Position numbers and translations under genes: made by a program. Positions 10,172 to 21,004 of a stretch of DNA of 64,000 bases are shown here, in pieces. The DNA lies in NCBI GenBank assembly GCA_030078075.1, contig CP119638.1, forward strand, positions 2,235,001-2,299,000, read 5' to 3'. The notes beneath the pieces are model-generated. The model saw nothing but the letters and a program-made list of their open reading frames with translations, ran no database searches and was not told the origin of the DNA. This DNA is from Crithidia sp. LVH-60A. Its lineage: Eukaryota; Euglenozoa; Kinetoplastea; Trypanosomatida; Trypanosomatidae. Each line of letters opens with the position of its first letter. Position 1 is the first letter of the stretch.

Positions 10172-11389
10172 ATGAGTGCCGAGTTCTGCGAGTTGGAGGA
10201 GGCGAACCGCAAGGTGCAGGAGTGGAAGCGCGAGGCGAAGCAGTCTGTCCCGGTGCACCTCTCCAGCGGCATCGACATCTCCCTCTCACCAGCAGACCCA
10301 CAGTACGTCCTGCCGCACCTGAGTCCTTTCCAGGTGCTTCGCACCCACGACATCCTCACACAGCTCGTGCGTCTCCCGTCCATCACCTGCACGGCGACAG
10401 TCAGCGCGGCCTTTGGTGCTCTCCTCGCTCTTCTCCTCACCGCACAGCGCCACCCCGGCGGTCCTCTTTCCCGCCTCGAGGTGGTGCGCAACGGCTTCAG
10501 CCGGCTGGTTCGACTTCTCCTGTGCGCTGTCGCGTCACTGGCCTACCTACGCTACCTCCGCCAGCGCTACCCCGCCGTGCTGCCCGTCTCGCAGTACCAA
10601 AATCTCTCCCACGTGTCGGACGGGCCCTGCTTTGTGGCGAACCGCGTGCTGACCATCACGAACTCGCAGGCCGGCACACACGCGGACGGCCCGCATCACT
10701 TCTGCCGCAGCCTCTCGCACCGCAACTACGACGACGCGCACTACAGCGGGGATGCGGTGGTGCTCGATTTATCCAACGATCTCCGCTACCCGCTGCCCAA
10801 TGCCGAGGTGCACGCCATCACCGTTGAGCTGATGGAGCGGGCCTGCGCGCGGCTGCCTCCCGCCTACCGCGACAAGTCCTCACCACTGTGGCGTCTTTTG
10901 CTCGTGACGCAGCCGCCGCGCTCCTCGTCCAGCCAGCCCGGTGAGCCGTCGCTGCTTGAGCGGTCGCTGAACGTGCTGCTGGATAACGCGGAGGTGCAGC
11001 AGATGCAGACCTCCCTCCCTACCGGCACTCCCTTGCCAGCTGGGAAGACGAACAACCACAACCCCTACGCCTTTTTGTACCCCGAGACAGTCGAGTACCT
11101 GCGCCGCAACTTCCCGCAGCTGCTGCTCGTCGGCATCGACACCCCTTCCGTGGACCCGACGGATGTGATGCCGCTGGCCAACCACTGCCACGGCGCGCTG
11201 CTGCGGTGCGGGATGGCGATGCTGGAGAACCTGCGTTTTACCCGGCTGCGTCCGCTGCTGGATACGACGGTGAGCGGGCCGAAGGGAGTGGTGGTGGGGT
11301 CGATGCTAACCGTCTTCTCCTCTACGCTGAACTACGACGACGCGCGAGGCTGCTCTGTCGTCTTCTTTCCCGAGGAGGTGCCGCAGTGA
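10172..11389 (+). CDS. Cyclase / kynurenine-formamidase-like (KynB family) protein
   Basis: 405 residues in an intact frame. Residues 166-177 read SQAGTHADGPHHF, which matches the metal-binding signature of the cyclase family (KynB arylformamidases, H-x-G-T-H-x-D-x-P-x-H) except that the first His is replaced by Gln. A later LLVGIDTPSVDP segment also fits this family. Residues 70-130 hold two hydrophobic stretches (SAAFGALLALLL and VRLLLCAVASLAYL) before the catalytic region, so it may be membrane-anchored. Family members hydrolyse N-formylkynurenine or related amides using divalent metal. With one ligand changed and an extra N-terminal region the substrate is open. The family call is fairly firm; the activity is inference. 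Confidence 0.65.
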   Translation: MSAEFCELEEANRKVQEWKREAKQSVPVHLSSGIDISLSPADPQYVLPHLSPFQVLRTHDILTQLVRLPSITCTATVSAAFGALLALLLTAQRHPGGPLSRLEVVRNGFSRLVRLLLCAVASLAYLRYLRQRYPAVLPVSQYQNLSHVSDGPCFVANRVLTITNSQAGTHADGPHHFCRSLSHRNYDDAHYSGDAVVLDLSNDLRYPLPNAEVHAITVELMERACARLPPAYRDKSSPLWRLLLVTQPPRSSSSQPGEPSLLERSLNVLLDNAEVQQMQTSLPTGTPLPAGKTNNHNPYAFLYPETVEYLRRNFPQLLLVGIDTPSVDPTDVMPLANHCHGALLRCGMAMLENLRFTRLRPLLDTTVSGPKGVVVGSMLTVFSSTLNYDDARGCSVVFFPEEVPQ

Positions 11390-11963
11390 TGCGGTGGCGC
11401 CGACGCGTTTCTGTCACTCTTTATTTCTCTTGCCGCTGAGATTCTTCTCCCGCAAGCTAGCGTACATCCAGTTGCTGCATTCTGGCCGTCAAAAAAAAAA
11501 AAGAAACACTAGTGTGCGAAGTGGGTTAACGGCGTTTCGCCGTGGCTTTACCACGTGTGAAAGACTCTCACCGTCGACCTCTCGTGCTTTTTTTATTTGT
11601 TTTTTGTTTTCTCAAACTCTAACGATCGGACACGACGACTTTGCTGCGTCACATCCCGCGCGCCATCGGACTGCTCACTTCAGCAACGCACACACGCACT
11701 CCTCGTCGCTTTCGTATTTTTTCTATTCGCCCTTGTCGTGCTTCACGCTGTGTTGCTCTGTCTTCTACGGGTTTCCTTTTGTTTTCTTTCTTTTACAGTA
11801 CCTGTGGTGTGTGGAAATCCTGACTCATCCTTTGTCGACTATTCTCAGTCCACCTTTACACAGCTTGCCTGTGGTCTCTACTACATTCTTTTCTTTCCGT
11901 CGTCTCTTCGGAAAGCTCGCTCTCATACGACTCGTATGTTCTCGCTTGGCTTTTGTTGTTTCC

Positions 11964-12101
11964 ATGAACGTATCCGACACGAGGAGCAAAGTAGAAAAAA
12001 AAGGTACTTTGTATTACATTGACTAAGAGGTTTTTTTTTCTTCGCTATTGTCAACAGAGTGGCTGGAGGAGAGCATCGATGTGATCCTGTCGCTGACCTA
12101 A
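11964..12101 (+). CDS. Candidate 27-residue ORF split by an intron-like segment (speculative)
   Basis: An ATG at 11964 opens a short frame ending in G at 12003. The next bases are GT, then 54 nt containing GACTAAG, a T9 run and CAACAG (12056-12057). Joining the two sides in phase gives a tail EWLEESIDVILSLT and TAA at 12099-12101. The downstream 42 bases use GC3-rich codons unlike the surrounding DNA. Only two protein-coding genes with cis-introns are classically known in trypanosomatids, so the prior is low. The T9-AG could equally be an ordinary trans-splice acceptor. Confidence 0.15.
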
Positions 12102-12193
12102 AAACCTTGGGATGGTGTTTAAGGCGCTTTCTTTATTTGAATGCTACAACTTATGTCGCTCTTTATGTGTTTGTGACGTCTGTGCATTGAAGC

Positions 12194-12264
12194 TTTTTTT
12201 TTTTTTTTCCACTCCTTCACCTCTTCCTCTTTTGGGTGGTGCTGAACTCCATACATCACGGCAG
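12194..12264 (+). promoter_or_regulatory. Spliced-leader acceptor for helicase gene
   Basis: A 16-base T run starts a C/T tract to about 12232; GGCAG follows with AG at 12263-12264. The first ATG after it is 12377. Confidence 0.5.
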
Positions 12265-12376
12265 ACACTCGAACTCAGACGAGGCCGCACCTCTTCTCTT
12301 CACAGAACAGAACAGACCATAAACACACGGAAAAAAAAGGTAAAGCACACCTGTTTACGCAATTGCACGCACGGCC

Positions 12377-15300
12377 ATGTCGTCAGCAGCGGCACAGGCA
12401 CTCGGCCCCCTGCTGCGCTACCTCCCGTACGACACCTTCAACAAGGTGCAGGAGGGCGTCATCCCTTCTCTCTTCGCGGACCACCGCAACTGCCTCATCG
12501 CCGCGCCGACGGGGAGTGGCAAGACGGTGCTGCTGGAGGTGGCGATGCTGCGCCTCTTTCGGCACCGCCTTCTAGACACACCTTCAGAACGGAGCAGTAC
12601 TAAGATGACGAACAGCGAACAAGGAGAGAATCTGGAAAGCTCTTCTCCCAGCAAATACAAGGCGGTGTACATCTGTCCGATCAAAGCGCTCGCGAGCGAG
12701 AAGTACGACCACTGGCGGAGGCAGTTCCCCTCGCTCGCGGTGGTGATCGAAACAGGCGACCAGATGCAGCAACGCAGAAGCTCTGCGGAAGACAGCAGTA
12801 GCCACACCGGCAACAACAGCTCTGCCACCGGCGCCGCGTCAGCTCCCGATGCAGCAGCGGAGGATATGGCGAGTGTCTCGCAGGCCGACATCCTCGTCAC
12901 CACACCAGAGCGGTGGGACAGCATTACACGGCGGTGGAAGGAGAAGGAGGTGATGGCGATCGTCCACTCTGTCGGGCTTCTCCTTCTGGACGAGGTGCAC
13001 ACCGTGCAGGAGGAGCGCGGCGCCGCCATGGAGGCCATCGTGAGCCGCGTGAAGGCAATTCAAGGTGCCGCAGCAACGGCACGCGACGCCGCCAGCCGCC
13101 TCTGCACCCGCATCGTTGCGATCAGCGGCACGCTGCCTAATGTGCGAGACATGGCCGAGTGGCTTGGCGTGTGCCCAGCAATGACCTTCGCTTTTGCCGC
13201 GTCGGACCGACCAGTGCCGCTGACGGTGCGAGTGATCAGCTACGCGCACGACACCTCTAATCCGTTTGCCTTTCACCGCTTCCTCTCCTTCAAAATCTTC
13301 TCTCCCTCATCCAGCAGTACAGTGAGGGCAAGCCGACGCTGGTGTTCTGCGCATCAAGGAAGGAGGTGACGAGCTCAGCAGCGCGGCTTGTGGACGACAT
13401 TCACGAGGCGGCGACACGGCGTGGGCAGCTCACGCAGCTGCAGCCTTCCGACGAGGTGCGGCACCTCGCGCAGCAGGCCAACGATAAGCAGCTGCGCACC
13501 TGCCTGCTTAGTGGCGTTGGCTTTCACCATGCGGCCATGACGATGGACGACCGCACACTGGTAGAGCGCATGTTCCGTGAGCAGTACATTGCTGTCGTCT
13601 GCTCCACCACAACGCTCGCCCTCGGCGTGAACCTGCCAGCGCACCTGGTTCTCGTGAAGGGCACGAGCTTCTTCGCCAACGGGCAGTGCCAGGACATGTC
13701 GGTCTCCGAGGTGTTGCAGATGTGTGGTCGAGCAGGGCGGCCGGGGCTGGACGCACACGGCGTGGCCCTCGTCCTCACGACGCAGCGCCGTGCCCACCTC
13801 TACGACACGCTGCGCAGTGGCGCGGTGGCTCTCACGTGTGTGGAGAGCCATCTGCATCGGAACATGATCGAGCACGTGAACGCAGAGGTGGCGCTGCGCA
13901 CCATTCAAAACTTTCACACAGCGCTGGAGTGGGTGAAGACGACCTTCTTCTGGATTCGCCTGCAGCAGTGTCCGCGGCACTACGGGCTTGAGTTCGCCAA
14001 CAAGGCGGAGGAAAACGCGTTTGACGCCGATGCCTTTGTGGAGGCACTGATGGAGCGTGTGCTGCGTGTGTTGGTGGAGGAGGGCTGCGTCGTGGTTTCA
14101 CAGACCACTTGTGGCGGTCTTCTTGACGCTGAAGGCGGTGGTTGCCCACGCAGCGTTGGCGTAGACGGAGAAGGCGAAGAGTTGGACGACAGCAGTGCGT
14201 CTCTCGAGGCTGAGGGCGACCACGTGGATATCCGTCAGCCCCGCGTGGTGTTCGAGCCAACACGGCTGGGTCGGGCCATGTCGCGCATGTACATCCTCTT
14301 CGACACCGTCTGCGTGCTGAACACAGAGATGAGGCGAAGAGGCACGGCAAAGTCCGCACGGCAGACAGAAGAAGAGAGCGAAGAAGGGCTCGCTGCGGCA
14401 GCGAAGGATGAACTCGACGCCAACGAGGAGGGGGAAGAAGTAGGGGCTGCTGCAGCACCGACGTCCGCACCAGCGGCAGAGACGCCTGCCGCAGGACCGT
14501 CAGAGACGCCCTCGCCTTCCTTCACTCTGCAGGAGACGCTGCGGCTGCTCTGCCAGTGTCAAGAGTTGGTGGAGGTGCGCCTGCGGCAGGGCGACCGTGG
14601 TCCCCTCAACGAGCTCAACCGTGCCGTCCGCTTCCCCCTGCACAGTGGCCGGCGGGGCGGTCGTGAGGTGCGGGAGGACTGGCACAAGGTCTACCTGCTC
14701 ATCCAGGCGCACGTTGGCCTTCTCCCGGTTACGGAGGTCTCGCTGCGCAACGACTCGCAGCGGCTGTGGTCGGTGGTGCCGCGGGTGTCCCGCTTTTTGG
14801 AGGAGTACGCGTGGGCACAGACGCCATCCTACTCGCTTGCCTGCACCGCGGATGTGCTGGCCCGCAGTGTGGAGCGGCGTGTGTGGCCTGACGGCCTGGT
14901 GCTGCGCCAGCTCCAGCACGTCAGCGATGCTGTGGCCAAGGCCTTGGCACGTGGTGGATATAGTAGCTTTAGCAGCCTACGCAACGCTGACGCGCGACAG
15001 CTGGAGGTGGTGTGCAGTCGACTACCACCTTTTGGGAACCAAGTCTTGGCGCAGGTGCGGGGGCTGCCGCAGATTCAGGTGGAGCTGCAGGTAGAGGTGA
15101 GTGAGAGCAGCGCTGATCGCAGAGCGGCGGCACCGCACCGAACAACCGGCACTGTGCGCGTTTATCTTTGCTGCACGCCAGACGCTTGCTTCACTCACAA
15201 GGAAGGCGACTCAACGCACGCTACCACCCTTGCTGCTACTGCTGCTGCAGGGGGCGGCGGAGCGGCATCGTGGCGAGCAGGCGCTGGATGGTGCGATTCG

Positions 15301-17539
15301 GCATGGCGGCAAAGGTGCGCGGACGGCGTCGGCGATGCGGGACGGGCGAGTGCTTCTGGTGGTGGGGGCACCGGCCACCGATGCGGTGCTGCTGAAGCGC
15401 GTTGTGCCATTGTTCCCAGCAGCGACAAGTCTCACCGGCGCTCTGCAGAGCGGCTCACGAGTGGAGGTGGCTGTCTTCACGTTTCACATCCCTCCTGCCG
15501 TCCTCGTAAGCCCGGCCGGGAAGGACGGACGCTGCAGGATAGAAGCGCGGTGCTCTGTGCTGCACATTGTGGGGCTCGACGCTGTTGCAGAGATAAATTG
15601 GGACAGCCGCTGCGCTTCGAAAGGGCAAGCAGCACAGCCCTTCGCCGCCACAACGCTTTCTGCGCCACCATTATCCCGGCAGAACCAAACGCTCGACAGC
15701 TATTTTAGCAGCACCGCTGTGACAGGCGCTGCGTTGAATATGGAGGAGAAGAGGACGCCGAGCGCTACCAGCTCGACCTCTATTACGGGGGAAGCTGTAA
15801 AGGCTGACATGCCGGCGACAGTTGCAGCGCAGATTGCCGCCGAGGCACGCGACAGCTTCAATGCCCTTCTTGCCGACATGACGTACGTCGCCTCGGCGGA
15901 CAAGAGGCGGCGGCAACCGGCGCATGCGAAGGAGCGCAAGCGGACGCGCCGTGAGACTGCAGAGGCATCAGAAGGGTGTGGGTGTTGCAGAGACGGCGGA
16001 GGGGGGGCCGAGACGCCTTCTGCTGCCGATGACGTGGAGCAGCGTGCCGTTGCTGAAGCTGCCGCAACTTTAACAAAAGCGGCAACAGCAGCATCACTAG
16101 AAAAGCCGGAGAAGTGGGAGGGGAGTAATGAAGCAGAGAAGCACTGTGCAGTGATGGTGTCTGATACGTCTCCTGCAGCTGGCGTCACCGGCGCCACCTC
16201 TTCACCCATCCAGTCTACTTCCCAACTCATCGAGGCTGCCGCTGCTGCATCCTCTGTGCAGCGGCAACAACAGCAGCGCATTGTCTCGTCTCCCCGCACA
16301 GGTCAGCGAGGTGTGGAGCGCACTACCACCAACATCGATGCAGAAATGCTGCAACGCCCCGTCGGGACACCGTCAGCTTTACAGTATGTCGAGCCTCGCT
16401 GTGGTGCTGGGCCGGTGCGCCTCCCGCGGTGCGCGTCGCCACCGGCTGCGTGTCCGCACCAACACCCACACAGCACGAGTTTGCCGCAAAGGTGGCCCAA
16501 CATGGCTGCTGCGTCTGGTGCAGCGCCGATGGCTTACGAGGGGTCGTATTCGACAGATCAAGAGGTAGGTGGTGGCTACAGCACGGTGGTGGCGCAGCAG
16601 CGGTGGTTGCCCTCGCGTGGCGGTGTGGTGGAGCCGCCGAACCGCAGCCACTATTTCTTCAACACCAACGCCTCCATACAGCCTCCCCGTGGCGGTCTCG
16701 GCGTACAACCGTCCAGTGCGAGTCGAGCTTCACAGGCTCGATTCTTCAGTGATCACTCAGCTCCTTTGCAGTACCGTGACATGCTAGGTGGATACGGTGA
16801 CGTTGGCGGTGGCGGTGCCGATGTTAATCAGAGTCGTGACTATCCTACTCATGCTGGTGTGGCTAGATACGGCGTTGCTGCTCCAGGAAGTACCCGCTTC
16901 CACACTCCTGTCCACGTTCCGCAGCCACCCGCGACATGGCCGCATCCGATGCTGACAAACGGCGCCTTCGGACACGCCTCCTACATGCATCAGCGCACTC
17001 CTACGTATCCCTCGCCGTACGGTGCGTCAATGCCTCCTCCTTTGCCTGGAACGCCTTATGAACTGTCCTGCGATGCGACTTACTACTACGCTCCTCCTCC
17101 GTCTGCGTATGCGCCACGATGGGGACAGCACGGTCCCGCTGCTGCACCGCAGTGGCCAAACCAGTACGCACCAACGCCGCCACCGGCAGCAACCTCTTTT
17201 CATGGACAGTCTCCTCGCTCGTGGAGTGCGATGTCCCGCACGATGCACGCTGAAGCTCCTTCAGATTCTCGAGCACCGCCGCCGCGACCACCAACAAGAT
17301 CAGAAGCTCCTCCGCTCCACTCGGCGAGTGGAAGAGCTGGTACAATTGACAGTGCTTTTGCGGCTTGTGTGCCGTATGGGCCTGTAGCGGAGCAGCGACG
17401 GCCTTCCACGGCGCCTCTGCAGCACAACGGCGGTTCTGTTGTGATGACGCCGTCGAGGGCAGAGTCACGACCTGCGGCCAGCGGTAGCTACATGCCTCAC
17501 GTGCAGCGCTCGGTGATGGTGCCGCGATCGTGGTGGTAG
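12377..17539 (+). CDS. HFM1: HFM1/MER3-like Ski2-type DNA helicase with long C-terminal tail
   Basis: About 1720 residues over three frame segments. Seen in order: Q-like motif FNKVQEGV (21-28), Walker A APTGSGKT (43-50), TTPERW (175-180), DEVH (205-208), SGTLPN, then after the first break LVFCASRKE, GFHHAAM, TTTLALGVNLPAHLV and QMCGRAGRPGLD. A winged-helix and Sec63-like region follows. The first break is a missing A in AAAA at 13292-13295; with five A the helicase core reads straight through. The second is an extra base between about 15100 and 15300. The tail after about 15700 is low-complexity (Ser/Ala/Gln, then Pro/Tyr) with a basic cluster and NQTLDSYF, close to a PCNA-binding PIP box. 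HFM1/MER3 helicases unwind recombination intermediates and promote meiotic crossovers. Helicase certain, subfamily likely. Confidence 0.8.
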
Positions 17540-18733
17540 TGCAAGTTGGCCCCTCAAATTAAAAAAAAACATGTCTCTAGGTGTTTTTTTTTTCTTTGCT
17601 TCGCTGCTTCTCCTCCTGAATTATGACTTTTTATTTTCCCCGCACCAACTCTTGTGCGCTGCTACTGAACCTTTACTTCGTTCTTGAGAAAAAAAAATAC
17701 TCGACGTCTCTGTAAGTAGACAATCGGTGCTTTCTGTGCACTGTTGGAAATACACCAGCGCAGGAAGCTTCTGAATTGAGTTGTGGTGCGTCGCCTGCAC
17801 GTGGCAAGTCCTTTGTACTCTACTCTTTCATTTTAGTGTTTGAGTGCTTGGCTGTGTTTTTTGGAATACGTCCACACTCAGCATTCACTCCTTCCATTCC
17901 TTCCTTCCCCCAGCTGCACACTTCTCCTTTGTATCTTCACCATCGCATTCACCTCCGCGTACACCCAACCACTTTAATCTGTGAATTTCCACAGTACTCA
18001 ATTCACCTTTTCTGTTGCTGCTTCTCCAAAAAAAAAAAAAAAAGAGGTGGGAAAACAAATATAGCATCTCTCTCTTCCCGTCTTGCCAACTGAAACAACC
18101 AGTGTTTTCTCTATTCTCCATTCTCCACTTTCACCTATAACCCTTATTGCTATTTTGCGTGTTGAGTTGGCGCACCTTCATTTTCTTGCCCCTCCGCCGC
18201 TGCGGAACATCTTTTCTTCTCGCCTTTTTTTTCTTCTCTCTATTTGTGGGCTGCTGAAGGGCAATCTCCGCGCCTCTGGTAACGCGTTCTCTTTTCGACA
18301 GCTTTCTCTCTAATTCCGCTCAACTTGCTCTCACTTTCTTTTGCGTGCGTATTCGATTCTAGTGTGCTCCTCCTCGCTTCTTGCTCTGTTCGTTCTAGTA
18401 TCCCCTCTCGCCTTTTCATTTCCCCATTACTATTGTGTGTCTGAAGGTGCCTGGATACTAAAGCCTTCTGAACCCTTCTCTCTCTCCGTGTAGAGCGCAA
18501 CCAATCCCAGCGGCGCTTGTCGTTGCCTTCTCTCCATTTTCCTGGCTTCACATTTTTGACGCTGAACCTCCCTTGCAGAAGGAGGTGTGTTTCACGCATT
18601 CACTACCGCGCTCGCGACGTGGGAAAGAAAGAGGAGGTGCGGAAAGGCGAATAGAGAGTCCCCGGCACCAGAGAGTGGGCGCATAGAAAGAGATTTGAAG
18701 CAAGCTGAGAGAAGGGAGAGAGAGCTGAGGCTG
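17540..18733 (+). other. Intergenic, T-rich
   Basis: About 1.2 kb without a recognisable gene. C/T-rich tracts are at 17890-17960 and 18110-18320. The likely spliced-leader acceptor of the next gene is CCTTGCAG with AG at 18577-18578; there is no ATG between it and 18734. Confidence 0.5.
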
Positions 18734-21004
18734 ATGATTGCCTCTTCGTACGGGGCGAAGTGGACGACGGACAACGTGGCAGATCTGTTCGCTGTGCCGA
18801 ACGTGGGACTGGAAGACGTCCTCTACGCCGAGGCGGTAGCCGACTACCTTCAGAGCATCCAGAACACACCGGCAGCCGGCCCACCAGCGCGACGTGGCGC
18901 GACAACCGCTGCCGATGATGGCAGCTCCGCCGCACAGACGAGTGCTGCGCACCGTGTGAACTGTGTCCTGCAGTACATTGAAGCAAACTCGACACACCTC
19001 TTTGCGCTGCTGCGTGGCGGCGTCAAGGCAGGCGTTGTGACAGACAAAACGGTTTCTTCCAAGGAAGAGAACGCGGCCAATGAAAACTCGAGCAGCAGTG
19101 GCGGCGTCGGCGGCTCTTTTAGCATCCAGCAAAGCAGCGTGCAGAACCACAACGGCTCTGCGTCTCGACACGTCGACGGCGCCGCCCCGCTCTCACCACC
19201 GACGTCGCCTGGCTCCGCCACCACAACCGCTGCTGGTGGAGATGCGATGAGCGCAGAGGAACGCGAGCACCGTGCGTTGGTCAACCTTACAGAGCTGCTC
19301 TCCTTCTGCATCGCGCAGTCCTCCGAGCAGGCGGCGGTGAACCGCGTCGTGGCCGCCTGCACCACCGCGCTGAGCTCGGCCACAACCTTGGAAGCCCAGC
19401 GCGCCTTCGCCGTGCAGCGTCTGCTGCTGGAAGCCTTTGACGGCGACTTCGAGACAACGACGCAGGTGATTGCCGACACGCTCACTCCCGCGATCATCAC
19501 AGGCGTGGTCGAGAATCTGGCGAGCAACTCCATCGTGGCAGAGACCCTCATCGCCCTCTTCGGCTCCGCCCTCTCCGCCGTGTGGATGGTGAAGCCGACA
19601 ACCAAAACAGCCCTCTTCACCTCACGCTGGATCGAGCTTGGGTTCCCGACCACGCTGTGTGCGTACCTGCCCATCGCGATTCGCGACCCTGGAATGTACC
19701 ACTACTTCTACTTTTTCAAGGAGCTCCTGAAGCGTGGCTACAGCCACAGTGCCGGTCCCGTGGTCGACGTCCTGCTCGGTGAGCCCCTCGTGTCGAGTTA
19801 TGTGGAGGCGATTCTGTCCTGCTGCGAGCACGACGTGCACCGCTCGCCGCTCTTCGCGCCGGAGGGTGCCGCTGCGGCGCCGGTGTCGCTGGCCGCCGAC
19901 GGGATGGAGGTGCTCGTCTCGGTGGTGAGTCTGGTGCGCAAGTCACTCGTGCTGCCGGAGACCCACTCCATGTACACCACCTCGACGCGGTACATCGCGC
20001 CACTGAAGGTGCTGGCGAGGCTGTCGAGCCGCCTTGCCGGGCTCTTGGCCCCCTCCATGCGGGAGCGAGTCGCTGCGGTGGGTGCGCCGCAGCAGGGCTT
20101 CGGCCCGCTCCGCCTCGCCGTGTGTGAGCTCTTTGTGGAGCTCTCCCTCTTTCAGCTCGCAGAGGTCGACGACATTCTCGTCGCGGCGCACTTTTTTCCT
20201 GCGTTCATCGAGTGCTGCGAGCGCTTCCCCCAGCACGACGCCCTTGCCCGCTGCCTGCACCGCTGCATCCTCGCCATCTTTCAGCGCGCCACGCTGCTGG
20301 GCGAGAGCCTCGGCGACGCGGCCGACCGCGACGTGCTGTGGAAGTACTTTGTGCAGCCCGACACGGTGCGCCTGCAAGGCGGAAAGGCGTTCTCGGTGAT
20401 GGCGGCCCTCACGCACCTGGCAGAAGTGCCCAGCACGTCCCTCTCGAGTCACTGCATCGACGTGCTGACGACGCTGGCGACGATGCCGCTCTTCCAGACC
20501 GCTGCGGGTGGCCCGCTAGAGGGTGAGCTTGGCGACTTCCGCGGCTCCGAGGCGATCCAGGGTCGTGTGCGCGACATGACGACGCCCATCACCGGTCGCG
20601 ACTACGAGCGCTCCGGCTCCTCGGGCCTGCCAGTGGCCCACCACCGCGACACGATCAACCTGGCGGGCGATCGCTTCCGCGGCTCCCGCACCGGCGGCTT
20701 TGGGCGTGGCGGGCGACTTTCCGGAGCTGCCAAGAGGGCGGCCAAAGAAGCCTACATGATTGTGCGGCACAGCGCCGACGACGACCGGCCACAGCGCACG
20801 ATGGCGGAGGAAAAGGTGGACCTCGACGCGCTGAAGCAGGAGGTGCGGGACCTGCAGGATGCGGGCTCGCCGCAGGTGCGGTCGTACCCCAGCTTCAGCT
20901 CCATGCATCTCGGCTTCTTTGCGCCGTCCGAGGAGGAGGCGAAGAAGGCGGAGAAGAGCAACGTGAAGTCGCCGCTGGCCGTCGGCAACGCCGCCAAGCA
21001 GTGA
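18734..21004 (+). CDS. SAPS-domain protein, putative PP6-type phosphatase regulatory subunit
   Basis: 756 residues, intact frame. The start is the first ATG after the AG at 18577-18578; the frame is open further upstream without an ATG. The protein is mostly alpha-helical repeats. Two segments fit the SAPS (SIT4-associated protein) family: an N-terminal VLQYIEANSTHLFALL, and GFGPLRLAVCELFVELSLF followed by HFFPAFIECCERFPQHDALA. The latter matches the family pattern of a helix, then an aliphatic-aromatic strip, then F-x-x-x-P. SAPS proteins target SIT4/PP6 phosphatases. Ser/Ala-rich inserts at residues 50-200 and a basic Arg/Gly patch (DRFRGSRTGGFGRGGR) near the C-terminus are extra. The family call comes from memory of the pattern; a generic ARM-repeat protein is the alternative. 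Confidence 0.55.
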   Translation: MIASSYGAKWTTDNVADLFAVPNVGLEDVLYAEAVADYLQSIQNTPAAGPPARRGATTAADDGSSAAQTSAAHRVNCVLQYIEANSTHLFALLRGGVKAGVVTDKTVSSKEENAANENSSSSGGVGGSFSIQQSSVQNHNGSASRHVDGAAPLSPPTSPGSATTTAAGGDAMSAEEREHRALVNLTELLSFCIAQSSEQAAVNRVVAACTTALSSATTLEAQRAFAVQRLLLEAFDGDFETTTQVIADTLTPAIITGVVENLASNSIVAETLIALFGSALSAVWMVKPTTKTALFTSRWIELGFPTTLCAYLPIAIRDPGMYHYFYFFKELLKRGYSHSAGPVVDVLLGEPLVSSYVEAILSCCEHDVHRSPLFAPEGAAAAPVSLAADGMEVLVSVVSLVRKSLVLPETHSMYTTSTRYIAPLKVLARLSSRLAGLLAPSMRERVAAVGAPQQGFGPLRLAVCELFVELSLFQLAEVDDILVAAHFFPAFIECCERFPQHDALARCLHRCILAIFQRATLLGESLGDAADRDVLWKYFVQPDTVRLQGGKAFSVMAALTHLAEVPSTSLSSHCIDVLTTLATMPLFQTAAGGPLEGELGDFRGSEAIQGRVRDMTTPITGRDYERSGSSGLPVAHHRDTINLAGDRFRGSRTGGFGRGGRLSGAAKRAAKEAYMIVRHSADDDRPQRTMAEEKVDLDALKQEVRDLQDAGSPQVRSYPSFSSMHLGFFAPSEEEAKKAEKSNVKSPLAVGNAAKQ

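Larger units (their letters stand above)
11390..12376 (+). other. Intergenic, T-rich, with a short coding-like patch
   Basis: About 1 kb, mostly T-rich. Apart from the candidate mini-gene at 11964-12101 nothing coding is seen. The 210-residue frame from 11394 is a pyrimidine-driven shadow. The last 180 bases hold the helicase gene's splice acceptor. Confidence 0.45.

Noticed and set aside
11394-12026. A 210-codon plus-strand frame in spacer DNA
   Set aside because: Translation is Phe/Leu/Ser-rich from C/T tracts and starts before any splice acceptor; only its last codons are considered, in the mini-gene candidate.
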